DNA from: Eurosta solidaginis
Taxonomy: Eukaryota; Arthropoda; Insecta; Diptera; Tephritidae
Assembly: GCF_040869045.1 (NCBI RefSeq)
Contig: NC_090320.1
Coordinates: 249,178,978-249,242,977 of the forward strand
Direction of reading: 5' to 3'
Length of the DNA stretch: 64,000 bases
Of the stretch, positions 36,201-45,307 are shown one piece after another. The notes under the pieces were generated by a model. That model worked only from the letters and a program-made list of their open reading frames with translations. It was not told where the DNA came from and did not search any database. Position 1 is the stretch's first letter. Every line of letters begins with the position of its first letter. The position numbers and the translations under genes are program-made.

Positions 36201-36590
36201 CCGCCCTTTGCGCCCTTCCTCCTGTACTAGCCTTTTGCACTGCATAGGTGGAACCTCCGCAGCATGGGCCATGTAGCAGGACGCCAGGATAAATGCCTGC
36301 TTATTCTTTTGCTCAACGGCCACCGCTACGAGATCCTCGGTGGTGTAATTAGGCAGCATATATGAATGCAGCTGTTTCCTTACCATTACTACAGCTCGCA
36401 CCAGTCCTTCCGTTTGTGCGTAATAAACGCCAAACCCGCGCGCGCTAAGTCCAGAAACCTTTCCTCCCGATGAGAGCCACGGCTCCTGGATCAGCGCCAC
36501 GTCAAACGAACCCTCATCAAGGGTTAGGAGGAGTTCGCTCGACGCCACTTTACTGTGTTGGAGGTTTATCTGTAGGACTCGCAGCACCAT
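33081..36590 (-). CDS. LINE ORF2: endonuclease, reverse transcriptase, RNase H
   Basis: A 1169-codon frame starting at the ATG at 36590. It would nick DNA and copy element RNA by target-primed reverse transcription. Residues 1-225 are an apurinic-like endonuclease: LQINLQHS, IQEPWL (about 34-39), GADANAHHNAWGG (about 132-145), DITLSS and SDHAYISF (about 207). The RT follows: KSPGPDG (about 433), YTKGKSVDTALH, VFLDIAGAFNN, RGTPQGGVLSPLLW, AYADDVAIVI (YADD at about 653-656) and KYLGIILDSKLSW. RNase H: YTDGS (about 911), FQAE, IDSQAA and WVPGHMGIDGNEKADE (about 1010), with all four acidic residues present. Only the last ~30 residues are out of frame, owing to the break at 33205-33220. All catalytic motifs look intact. 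Confidence 0.93.
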   Translation of the reverse strand: MVLRVLQINLQHSKVASSELLLTLDEGSFDVALIQEPWLSSGGKVSGLSARGFGVYYAQTEGLVRAVVMVRKQLHSYMLPNYTTEDLVAVAVEQKNKQAFILASCYMAHAAEVPPMQCKRLVQEEGRKGRLVIGADANAHHNAWGGADTNERGESLFCYILQTNLQIANRGNVPTYIGPTTSNVLDITLSSERDISRYDWMVLDRPSFSDHAYISFSIPLKRVEKGGTFRNPRATNWTKFQKHVETKLGQPKEVANVEELEESNEFLTRTLMTAYNKACPIRRFRGKAKPPWWSNELSLLRRQVKEMFKLAESEACRDEYRDLLRIYKREITRAKRNSWKSFCMDIECSSETARLKKVLAKGNIVQGLIKKENGEWSRDSEESLEVLLDTHFPSGDGLEEPADITHNSITELVVPGLVTDTKIEWAVKTFSKFKSPGPDGIFPAIVQVSSRAVVEWLKIIFGGCIRLNHVPHSWRTARVAFLPKAGKIGHVYPKDYRPISLTSFLLKTFERLIDVYIKYNVYEKLLSTTQHAYTKGKSVDTALHRVVISIKKSLEYKEYALGVFLDIAGAFNNVAKWAIMDGLNYIKVHPALIRWIGCMLNCRKITSQWGLYEATKSVDRGTPQGGVLSPLLWTLVINQLLRQFDEGPIKLTAYADDVAIVISGKCLPTISSLMDRALRDIHTWASNVGLKVNAEKTDMVLFTKRYKVPNWTRPKLGAVTLQEKPCTKYLGIILDSKLSWKLNLEERVKKASTALYACKRMLWCTWGLSPSLSHWVFTAIVSPILYYGVLVWWKATQKTTYLKKLEGVCRLSMLCITGALKTTPTAALYAILHIPPVDLVAKNKALTTATRLDASGQLERRPYGHSSIASSVTRRTDYMIPYLHFEGDLKATIEVDGWRKGAQMADEAIHVYTDGSKIVEGVGSAVYCADPELSRSYRLPDYCSVFQAEILAVTKAVETLEENNLSCSRVNFYIDSQAAIKAIISHSTASKCVLECKQSLERIGTGRSIHLYWVPGHMGIDGNEKADEQAKKGASLEACSVDVPIRLGEIKRMREVHMIDQAEKAWVQARGCKVLKIMCRSYNLRLTQLLLSLKRVDCRLMTGILTGHCLLASHAFKLGLVSDSRCRKWVGGGNDRARSVLVPCTCQAKTPAIRSDTAVRSRSSKWLKS

Positions 36591-37114
36591 TGGGCTGTTT
36601 GTCCCCCTCCAGCACCTTCGTCTTGACGTCGTCGTCCTCCTCTTGCCCTTTTGGTTTAGAGTATTCGAGGCCCCCTTCAGCCCCTCGTGAATGTTGTGCC
36701 GTGTGTTCCTCTGTGCGAGTCACAGCACCATTTAGCGGTTGGTCCTCTTCTAGCACGTTCGTGGTGACGTCGGGGACCTCCACCTGTCTTTTTTCCCTTA
36801 GGCTTCTGAGGTCCTTTTGGACTTCGGTAGGCCGAGATACAGTAAGTACCTTCCAATCCTGTGTCGGTATGTTCGGATTCTGATTCGGCAGAAGTCGCAG
36901 TGTATCCTCCGACTTCATCACGCATGGTATCCATACCTCAACTTTTGGTACCGTGGGGATTTGCGCTTTATCCACCACCTCAAACCGCGCGTTCGTGCCT
37001 TGCCTTTGGAGGTTTGGAACGACTTCCTCCAGCCACCGCAAGCTCGCGATGTTGTCGCATGCTATCATCTTCACACCATTATACCATCCCCCCGAATCAA
37101 AGGTTGGAAGGGGC
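36550..37114 (-). pseudogene. LINE ORF1, 5'-truncated, DUF4780-like
   Basis: About 188 codons are open from the truncation point: TFDSGGWYNGVKM, IACDNIASLRWLEEVVPNL, FEVVDKAQIPTVPKVEVWIP, LLPNQNPNIPTQDWKVLTV. This order (CD-SL-WL, then ...VWIP, then NPN-T--WKVL) is what I associate with DUF4780 of insect LINE ORF1 proteins, thought to be RNA-binding. An acidic, Pro/Lys-rich low-complexity tail with two similar units (NVLEEDQPLNGA and KVLEGDKQPNGA) ends at the stop at 36550. The N-terminal part of ORF1 is missing because the insertion is truncated. It overlaps the ORF2 start by 41 bp in a different frame. Confidence 0.75.
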
Positions 37115-37995
37115 TTTGCCGTAGTGTAGCTTCTGTAAAAAAAAAATATTTTTTATATTCTTGGCCCTTCCTCCTCCTCTCATTGATCCCTGTATCTCTT
37201 CCGTACCTTCCACATTTCACTTTATCGAGTTTTCTCTCTTCTACTCCCACCTAATTCCTATCCCTCAACCTCCCTCTGTTATTTTTTCATTTCCTTCCCT
37301 TCTCTAGATTCCTTTACTTCCTATCTTCACCTCGCACTTTTTCCTTTTTTTATTTCCATTTCCTGCTTATATTTTCTTTCATCTCTCTTTCTCGTTTTTC
37401 CTTCCTTTCACACTTCTCTTTCTCCAATTTTCACCACTATCGCGTATTTTACTTTGTCTCTTCTTGTAAAACTTCCCTTTCCCTCCCGCTCTTCTTCTTA
37501 ATCCTTGTTAAACCCCACATTTACACATTCTATTTGATACCAATATTATGAAAATATATTCTGTCACAACCCTGGTTAAGAGTTTGATCTATACCACTTA
37601 CAAACCATCTACGAAACATATAAAAATCAACACAGTTTTGATTTTTGAAATTGTTCATCCGATCTTTACTCTACCGCACCATCCATTAAAGAAAATCGCA
37701 TCTTAAATAGAATTTTTTCGAATAGGTTGTCCACAACAAAAGTTTCTCAAGTAATCAAGCAGTCAATAGGTCAGTCCTTGGTCGGCTTCCCGGAAAGAAA
37801 AAGGAAGTCGCACCATATAAGGTTGGTCCCTGGTGCACTTCCCGGAAAGATAAAAAAGATAACAGATCCAAAATTATTAATCTTAAGCATCCTTTAATCC
37901 CCATGGACACACACAAAATTTAATCAAAATCCGTCCAGTCGCTTAGGAGGAGTTCAGTCACAAACCCACGTACAGAAGAATTGTGTATATTAGGA

Positions 37996-39324
37996 TGGTG
38001 CCATTTTTGTCAAAACCCATAAAAAAATCCATTACGTTAAATTTCGGGAAAATTTCGTGATCCCAGGATTGAACTTTAAATTTTCGAAAATCACGATATA
38101 CAAAAAATACCGAAAATCAACATCCCTAGTACTTTTGTATCAACTGCGTTTTCGCAAATACTCACTACAACAATTATAGCCCCGCTTTAGCAACAAGATT
38201 TTTACTAAATGATTAGAACTCGTTGGAGAGCAGAGTTCAGCTGTTTAGCTCCAGTGCTTTTGCTACTTCTGTGTCGAAGATCAACAACTGCCCATGACTG
38301 CTGTTGCAACTGTTATAAGCTATCGTTGTTTGTTGTTTGCTGTTCGCTGCTGCATGCTGAACGCCCTCAGGATTTGAAAGCGTTAATGTGAATTATTAAT
38401 AAGACAAAAGGATGCGCTGGTTTGAAGCTGTCCGACATTTGGTGGTTACAAGCCGTGATATCCACCACCACCTCACACCGTTCCAAGTATCGGTATAGCA
38501 ACTGCAAGTAAACTATGTATGTATGTATGTATGTATGTAATTGCTTGTCGGTGTTAGTGTTGGTATTACACCGAAGTTGTGATGCCGCCAATCGCGATCG
38601 TTTCCACGCCACTTTTATTCATTTTTTTAGGCTACGAAACTAATCAGGCGGTGAGATTTAAAAATTTTCTACGCCATGGTTATGGCGTCTGTTGCATGTT
38701 GCATGGCGTTGTTTGCGGCCGTAAACGAGCTTTGTGCTACATAACTTTAGCGTTGATTTAGACGCTTCGAAGATAAGCAACACATTAAAAATACATAAAT
38801 CAATGCGATAAACATAATTTGCTACAATGTTTTATTGACTATTGTTTTTGTGGTACTACATAAAGATGCAAATATGACATCTGTACACACCTACATGAAT
38901 TGCAGCTCGAGTGGTAGAAGCTTTGGTTAGGCTTCGAGCTACGAATTTAAATGTGTGAAAATATATTGGTAAATACTCGTACTGCCGATGAAGCTAGTAT
39001 GGAACTGCACTAGGAACTTCGGATTGACAAGTATCTCCAATGATTTCAGTGACACCACATAACATGTTTCTTTATGAAAAGGAAATTACCTTCTCTAGGA
39101 GGATGATACTTAGACCGCGAAACCTAGCCAAAATCGTTGTTCGACTGCTGGATTTCAAAGGTTTACTATGAAATATGACTAGCTTCGAAACTGAATTCAT
39201 TATTCGAAGCACTGAAGATATTTATTGCGAACTTTTTGCGATTTACTCCCGTATGTGACGACAATTATGAAAGCACTACGCTCCATATGTAAACAATTCC
39301 GGTTCCTAACTGTAATATATTATT
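37996..39324. other. No gene recognised; GTAT microsatellite
   Basis: (GTAT)n at 38514-38538. A 60-codon frame at 38209-38391 begins with a hydrophobic, Cys-rich stretch but has no similarity I know. No other feature seen. Confidence 0.4.
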
Positions 39325-40060
39325 GTAATTTGTTAGAAGATTGTTGGTGGTAACCCACACTGGATGATGTTTAGAGCTCGCGAGTTGCCACAACATGCAA
39401 GATACGCTCCTGATTCTACTGAATATGGTGGATGTTTGGAGCAAAACGTTCAAACTAAAAAAATTAAAGGGATATGCAGGCTAGCAATGCTTAGATAACG
39501 GGAGCGACAAAAACAGCTCCGACGGCTACACTGTATGCCATTCTGCACATCCCACCTGTAGACTTAGTGGAGAAGAACAAAGTATGACCAACTTCAACGA
39601 GACTCAAAGCTACGGAGCAGCTTGAACACAGGCCATACGACCTATAGCTATAGCCGCATCGAATATTGGATGAAAAGGCTGCCTGATGCGGATCTGTAGC
39701 TGTGTTTCATTGCGGTTCTAATAGCCAAAATATAGGTGGAAGTTTAATACATTGGTGATCAAATGGAAAATAAGTCGTTACACGTGTATACCGATGGTTT
39801 CAAAGTACTGGAAGTAGAGGGCTTATGGTATACTGCGCAGATCTGGAAATAAACAGATCCTGCAATATGTCAGATCAATGTAGTGTTTTTCAGGCGGAAG
39901 CATGGAAAGGCATGGAATCAAACGCGGAGTTGAAAAGTGTTAAAGATTATGTGCAGGTCTTACGAGAAAAAGAGAGAAATGTATATTCATGATGGACTTC
40001 TCCAACCGTCGAATGTTTTGAAGTACAATACGGGCCATTTATTGGAGTAGGTTAGTTAGA
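39325..40060 (+). pseudogene. LOA-like LINE relic with internal deletion in RNase H
   Basis: Plus-strand sequence matches the ORF2 of the LINE at 32918-37114 from the RT thumb (CRRLLVV region near 39335) through the linker (GGCCATACGACC at about 39630) to RNase H (MSDQCSVFQAEAW, about 39875). It then jumps directly to the segment matching GCKVLKIMCRSY (about 39930-39960). Roughly 130 codons, including the RNase H core, are therefore deleted. Frames are broken throughout. Confidence 0.65.
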
Positions 40061-40430
40061 ACCGAGGTACTGTGAACGGGGGTAATTTAGAAATTCCGCC
40101 TTTTTCAGTTTGTGCAGCTGGCTGCAGAGAATGCATAGACCCGCGAAACAATTGCAGTTTCTTTTGAATATACTACTATCTATCTCCTGCAAGGTATCGA
40201 TATATTCCTGGTGATTTATGTCATAGTAAAGATCAGTCTAATGGCAGTACATGCCGTCAGACTCAGCATTCTGATTATCCTCTCTAGGAATAGCTTAATG
40301 ACTAATGACGTGTTGAAATATTGACGCTTAGCCGTAAAACTCGCGTCAGATCTACAGAGGCGGTATCCATGGTCTTGGCCGGTCTAACATCGGAACTACA
40401 GCATTACATGTAAAAGTAGGAGATGTCACA

Positions 40431-43400
40431 TCTAATCTAATATATATTATAAATGGCAAAGTTTGGATGTGAAGATGTTTGTCCAGACGTTTGTCTTTGT
40501 GACTCAAGAACGGCTAGACCGATTTGGATGAAATTTTGCACACATATAGCCAATAGTCTAAAAGGATCTACTAGCTATATATTTTTCAAAAGGGGCGTGG
40601 TCGCCGCCCCCTAGGAACAGTTATAATTTAATTATTATATTTTTTCGTCTTTGCGACTGAATCACGCCAGAATGGCTACACGGATTTTGATGAAATTTGG
40701 GACACTACTAGCGAAATTTTTTTCGAACATGGAAAGAGGGGTGGGGGTCCCACGACCCCTTCGAGCAATTACTTTTTAATAATTTTTACACATTATAACT
40801 TTACGTATACTGGCCTTCACCAATATCACAGACTCAAGGGGTCAAATAAGTCGAGGGCTTACAATGTAAGCAGTGACCCCCTCCGCCCCCCCCCTTTATC
40901 ACCCCCTCTGGTGTAAAATCTATAAATTGTTATAACTCAATATAAATTTTCTCCTAAATCAATAGTTTTTGGTATCTGGCACATACAGATCGAGATCTAA
41001 GCAATTTTGGAAAAACGATCAGTGGTCCTCTCCTTCTCCTCCCGCCATCCACCCTCCTGCAATTGTTTTTATTAGCACGCTTTTATTAGCTTTATCTGTA
41101 TGTTTCTATGTAACTCTTCATTCGCTCCAACGCGCCTGCTGCCTTATTAACATGGTTTTATAATTAGCTTCACCTTATTTGTAATCCCGTAAGGGTCATA
41201 TCGAGACCCTTCCGGGATCATTTCTGGATGGTTTTCGGGATCGGTCCGGGATCCCGTCGGGGTAATTTCGGGACTATTTCGGGATCATTTTGGGACCCTT
41301 CCGGGATCATTTCTGTATAGTTTTCGGGATCCGTCCGGGATCCCGTCGGGGTTATTTTGGGAAATTTTCGGGACTATTCCGGAATCATTTCGGGACTATT
41401 TCGCGATCATTTGGGGACCCTTCCGGCATCATTTCTGGATGGTTTTCGAGATCCGTCCGGGATCCCGTCGGGGTACTTTCGGGATCATTTGCGTACCTTC
41501 GAGAGATAAATTCTTGATGGTTTCCGGGATCATTACGGGACTTTTTCGGGGTTATTTTAGGACCCTTTAGGCATCATTTCTGGATGGTCTTTTGGACTTT
41601 TTCGCGACTAATACGGGATCATTTGGGGACCCTTTCGGCATCATTTCTGGATGGTTTTCGGGATCTCGTTGGGGTAATTTGGGGACTTTTTCGTGATCAT
41701 TTGGGGGCTCTTCCGGCATCATTTCTGGATGGTTTTCGGGATCCGTCCGGGATCTTGTCGGGGTCATTTGGGAACTTTTTCGGGATCATTTGGGGGCTCT
41801 TCCGGCATCATTTCTGGATGGTTTTCGGGATCCGTCCAGGATCCCGTCGGGGTCATTTCGGGACTTTTTCGCGACTAATACGGTATCAGTTGGGAACCCA
41901 TTCGGCATCATATCTGGATGGTTTTCGGGATCCGTCCGGGATCTCGTCGGGGTCATTTGGGGACTTTTTCGGGATCATTTGGGGGCTCCTCCGGCATCAT
42001 TTCTGGATGGTTTTCGGGATCCATCCGGGATCTCGTCGGGGTAATTTGGGGACTTTTTCGGGATCATTTGGGGGCTCTTCCGGCATCATTTCTGGATGGT
42101 TTTCGGGATCCGTCCGGGATCTCGTCGGGGTCATTAGGGGACTTTTTCGGGATCATTTGGGGGCTCTTTCGGCATCATTTCTGGATGGTTTTCGGGATCC
42201 ATCCGGGATCTCGTAGGGGTAATTTGGGCACTTTTTCGGGATCATTTGGGGGCTCTTCCGGCATCATTTCTGGATGGTTTTCGGGATCCGTCCGGGATCC
42301 CGTCTGGGTCATTTCGGGACTTTTTCGCGACTAATTCGGGATCATTTGGAAACCATTTCGGCATCATTTCTGGATGGTTTTCGGGATCCGTCCGGGATCC
42401 CGTCTGGGTCATTTCGGGACTTTTTCGCGCCTAATTCGGGATCATTTGGAAACCATTTCGGCATCACTTCTGGATGATTTTCGGTATCCGTTTGGAATCC
42501 TGGAGCCATTTCGGGATTTTTTGTTACTTTTCCGCGATAGTTTTTTAACCCTTCCGGGATCATTTCTGGATCTGTGCGGGATCCCATCTGGGTCATTTCC
42601 GGACTATTTCGGGATCATTTTGGGATCCTTCCGGAATCATTTCTGTATGGTTTTCGCGATCTGTCGTGGATCCACTCGGAGCCATTTTGGAACTTTTTCT
42701 GGAGTATGTCGGGGTCATTTGGGGACCTTTTAGGGGTCATTTCATTACGTTTTCTGTATTATTTCGGGATCATTTGGGGACCCTTTCGGCATCAATTCTT
42801 GATGGTTTGCCGGATCCATCAGGGTAATTTGGAGACCCTTCCGAAGTCATTTCTGGATCCGTCCAGGATGCCGTAGGAGTAATTTCGAGATTTTTTTGTT
42901 ACTTTTTCGGGATAGTTTTGGGACACTTCCGGGATCATTTCTGGATCTGTTCGGGATCCCATCGGGGTCATTTCCGGACTATTTCGGGATCAGGTTGGGA
43001 CCCTTCCGGAATCATTTCTGTATGGTTTTCGCGATACGTCGTGGATCCCTTCGGTGTAATTTCGAACCTTTTTGTGGACTATGTCGGCATAATTTAGGAA
43101 CCCTTCCTGGATATTTTCTGGATGGTTTTCGAGATCCGTCCGGGAGCCCGTCAGGGTCATTTCGGAACTTTGTCGGGACTATTTCGGTACCATTTGGGTA
43201 TCTCTGGATAAGTCTAGAATCGTGTCGTTGTCATTTCGGGTTTTTTGGGTCTATTCCGGGAACTTTTGAAGACCTTTCGGGGGCATTTCGTTATGGTTTT
43301 AGACATCCGTCCGCGATAGCGTCTAATGGCATCATTTATTTCTTTTTTTACTCAAATACAAGTATAAAAGGCATTACCCAGAAACAAAATTTCAAACAGA

Positions 43401-43478
43401 TAATTTGATAAGCAGGCTAACGTGAATAGCCCACATATTTCATTTTCTCCTTACGGACGGGCCGCGGGTAAAGGCTAG
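40431..43478 (+). mobile_element. Canonical non-autonomous Helitron with expanded minisatellite
   Basis: The 5' end starts A|TC at 40431 or 40436 (TCTAATATATATTATAAATG), then TTTGTCTTTGTGACTCAAGA and ACCGATTTGGATGAAATTTT, the usual Helitron 5' sequence. The 3' end has the palindrome CCGCGG at 43462-43467, seven bases, then CTAG at 43475-43478, followed by T. About 2.15 kb of the 3.05 kb is the minisatellite at 41185-43330. No coding sequence. Confidence 0.8.
41185..43330. repeat. Two-level minisatellite: 11-bp unit, 89-bp higher order
   Basis: The basic unit is 11 bp, such as GGGATCATTTC, GGGACTTTTTC, GGGATCCGTCC, GGGATCCCGTC, GGGACCCTTCC. Eight units, one of them 12 bp (TGGATGGTTTTC), make an 89-bp block. 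TTCTGGATGG recurs at 41723, 41812, 41912, 42001, 42090, 42179, 42268, 42368 and 42468, so spacing is 89 or 100 bp (one extra 11-mer). Older edges are less regular. Long overlapping open frames of 60-210 codons here (Gly/Phe/Arg/Asp-rich) result from the repeat lacking stops and are not genes. Confidence 0.95.
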
Positions 43479-44655
43479 TAATCACATAAAATAATGGTGA
43501 CATCTCCTGCTATCACTATCACAATGCATCTCTTTGTTGCCCTTATGAGTATTGTTCAGGGCCTTACTGCTCAACATTACTTTACTTACTCCCTAATTTT
43601 TTACCACAGTCAGTTTCAGGAATTGAAAGTGTCTTTGAAATCGTTTGTATGATACTGGAAAATTGGGCTGGGTTATGGTTGCTGTCACTCAGTTAAGCCA
43701 TTAAGTGCAAAAGAAGTAAGATCATTTCATCTGTACTATGTAGCGCCGAATGTCCTCGAGTTACAATTCGATATTTTCTCCTCTTTTCCTACAGCTTCGA
43801 AAAAGGACATTATCTCTGATTTCAAACCATGCACCTTGTACTTCCATCAGATGTTTGAGGCGAACCTGGTTCGGTTTCCGTATGCATACAGCTACTCACC
43901 TTGCCATTAATTTATATATGAAGATGGAGATGGGATCGGCGTCTAGAGTGTAATAATTATTCCATTCGTTTAGCTGCATTATTTGGCGGCATGAAGATCG
44001 GTCATAGCCTTACTGACCCTGTCCTTTATCAGTTTAGTTTAGTGTCAAAAGTCTCACTCCATATAAGAACTGTGGCCTAAAAGATGTTGTTATGTAGGAC
44101 CTTTTGAATATAGCTATTTTGGTCTGATTGAGGTTCAAGTGACCATTGCTCCATCAAGCAGAAGGAGGTTGCTTGGCAAAAAAGGAATCGCTTTTCCCTC
44201 TTTTTGTGGAAGACTTGGGGGTCTTTACAGACTTAGCCTTAGAGCATACGTTTGAAATACTAGAAAGGTTGTTCCTTGCAAATCAGTTCTTGTGTGCGAA
44301 TCCACAAGTTTCTCTATCGTTTTAAGTTGGATGAAATAGTTTGATTTGATATTTTGTTACGAACGTCTTCATTTACACCAATTTTTCAGCAGCTTTGCAT
44401 CGTTTGGTGTACCGTTTGATATGAGTGTGTGTCATGGTGAAGTCATTGCAATTCAAAGCATGTTTCGCTAGTTTTCCGTGTTAGCCACAGAATTTGTTTA
44501 TTTGTATTTTGTTGGGAGCCAAAATGAGTTAAAGCGCTGTTGTTGTGTGCTAAAGAGAGCCGTTAGGCCCGTAATGTGGGCATCCATGAGGTGAGGTGGT
44601 CGCAGTATGTTATAAGTTACTTCATAGAGTAAGAGCCCGTGATGGCCAGATCATA
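43479..44655. other. No gene recognised
   Basis: No open frame above 70 codons, no terminal repeats, no motif I know. Confidence 0.4.
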
Positions 44656-45297
44656 GTCATTTTATAAAAGTTGAAATTTCGTCAGTGCATACTTCCAACT
44701 GAAGCAGGATCGTTGGTCTATTATAAAACTTGAGTCATGGTGGCTTTAACAGATATCGTGCAAAAATTTTGCAGAAAAATAGACCTTTCTTTCGTCATTT
44801 TATAAATACTGATTTTCATATATGGTCTTCGTCACGATATAAGAAGCCACTAGCCTCATTGCCAGACACTTTCCATATTGGCTTTAATTAGCCAGACACT
44901 TTTAATCTTTCTAAATTTCAAAGAACATCGAAGCAATTTCATACTGAAATTCGAATACATAATCTTAAAAAAAAAGCTTTTGAAATTTTGTTTGCCTTAA
45001 AAACTTTCAGCTTTCATTTTATGAAAAAGTACGGTTTTGCATTACAAAAAGTTTCTGGCTGGACAAAGCCACTATGGAAAGTGTCTGGCAATAAGGCTAG
45101 TGGCTTCTTATATCGTGACGAAAATCAGTCTTTATAAAATGACAAAAGAAAGTTCTATTTTCTGCAAAATTTGTGCACGATATCTGTTAAAGCCACCATG
45201 ACTCAAGTTTTATAATAGACCAAAACGATCCTGCTTCAGTTGGAAAAATGCACTGACGAAATTTCAACTTTTATAAAATGACAAAGGTCTGGTAGAC
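44656..45297. mobile_element. Foldback/MITE with about 240-bp inverted arms
   Basis: Left arm 44656-44895 and right arm 45041-45297 are inverted copies. Matching landmarks include GTCATTTTATAAAAGTTGAA, TGAAGCAGGATCGTT, ACTTGAGTCATGGTGGCTTT, TCACGATATAAGAAGCCACT and TTGCCAGACACTTTCCATA. The left arm has an extra ~12 bp (ATATATGGTCTT). The loop is about 145 bp, so the RNA would be a long hairpin. Outer ends are near CCAGA/TCTGG; I see no clear target duplication. Helentron F begins 10 bp further on. Confidence 0.85.
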
Positions 45298-45307
45298 TAT
45301 CAGAAAA

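Larger units (their letters stand above)
32918..37114 (-). mobile_element. LOA-like non-LTR retrotransposon with 15-bp target duplication
   Basis: A nearly complete LINE on the minus strand. TTTGTCGTAGTGTAG (32903-32917) and TTTGCCGTAGTGTAG (37115-37129) flank it and differ at one position, which defines both ends. It is 5'-truncated inside ORF1. ORF1 and ORF2 overlap by 41 bp. The 3' end is a short (ACCT)n tail (plus strand 32918-32932). Endonuclease, RT and RNase H in one ORF2 plus a DUF4780-like ORF1 fit the LOA group (Lian/Bilbo-like); the I group is the alternative. Relics of related elements are scattered through the window. Confidence 0.88.
32448..37995 (-). mobile_element. Helitron on minus strand, split by a LINE
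   Basis: On the minus strand the 5' end reads A|TCCTAATATACACAATTC from 37995, followed by TTTGTGACTGAACTCCTCC and a Helitron-like GGATTTTGATTAAATTTTG. At the other end the minus strand reads GGCAGAGCAAGGTGTGGCAG, then CTTTAG|T ending at 32448. This is a decayed version of the 3' end at 24794-24822. Pyrimidine tracts (plus strand) at 32510-32770 and 37140-37500 lie on both sides of the inserted LINE. Without the LINE the element is about 1.35 kb and non-coding. Confidence 0.55.

Noticed and set aside
38209..38391. 60-codon frame with signal-peptide-like start
   Set aside because: The Cys-rich stretch follows from TGC/TGT-rich DNA; no supporting context.
41290..42876. Long overlapping open frames (up to 210 codons) rich in Gly, Phe, Arg and Asp
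   Set aside because: They lie wholly in the 11-bp/89-bp minisatellite; 89 is not a multiple of three, and several frames on both strands are open at once.
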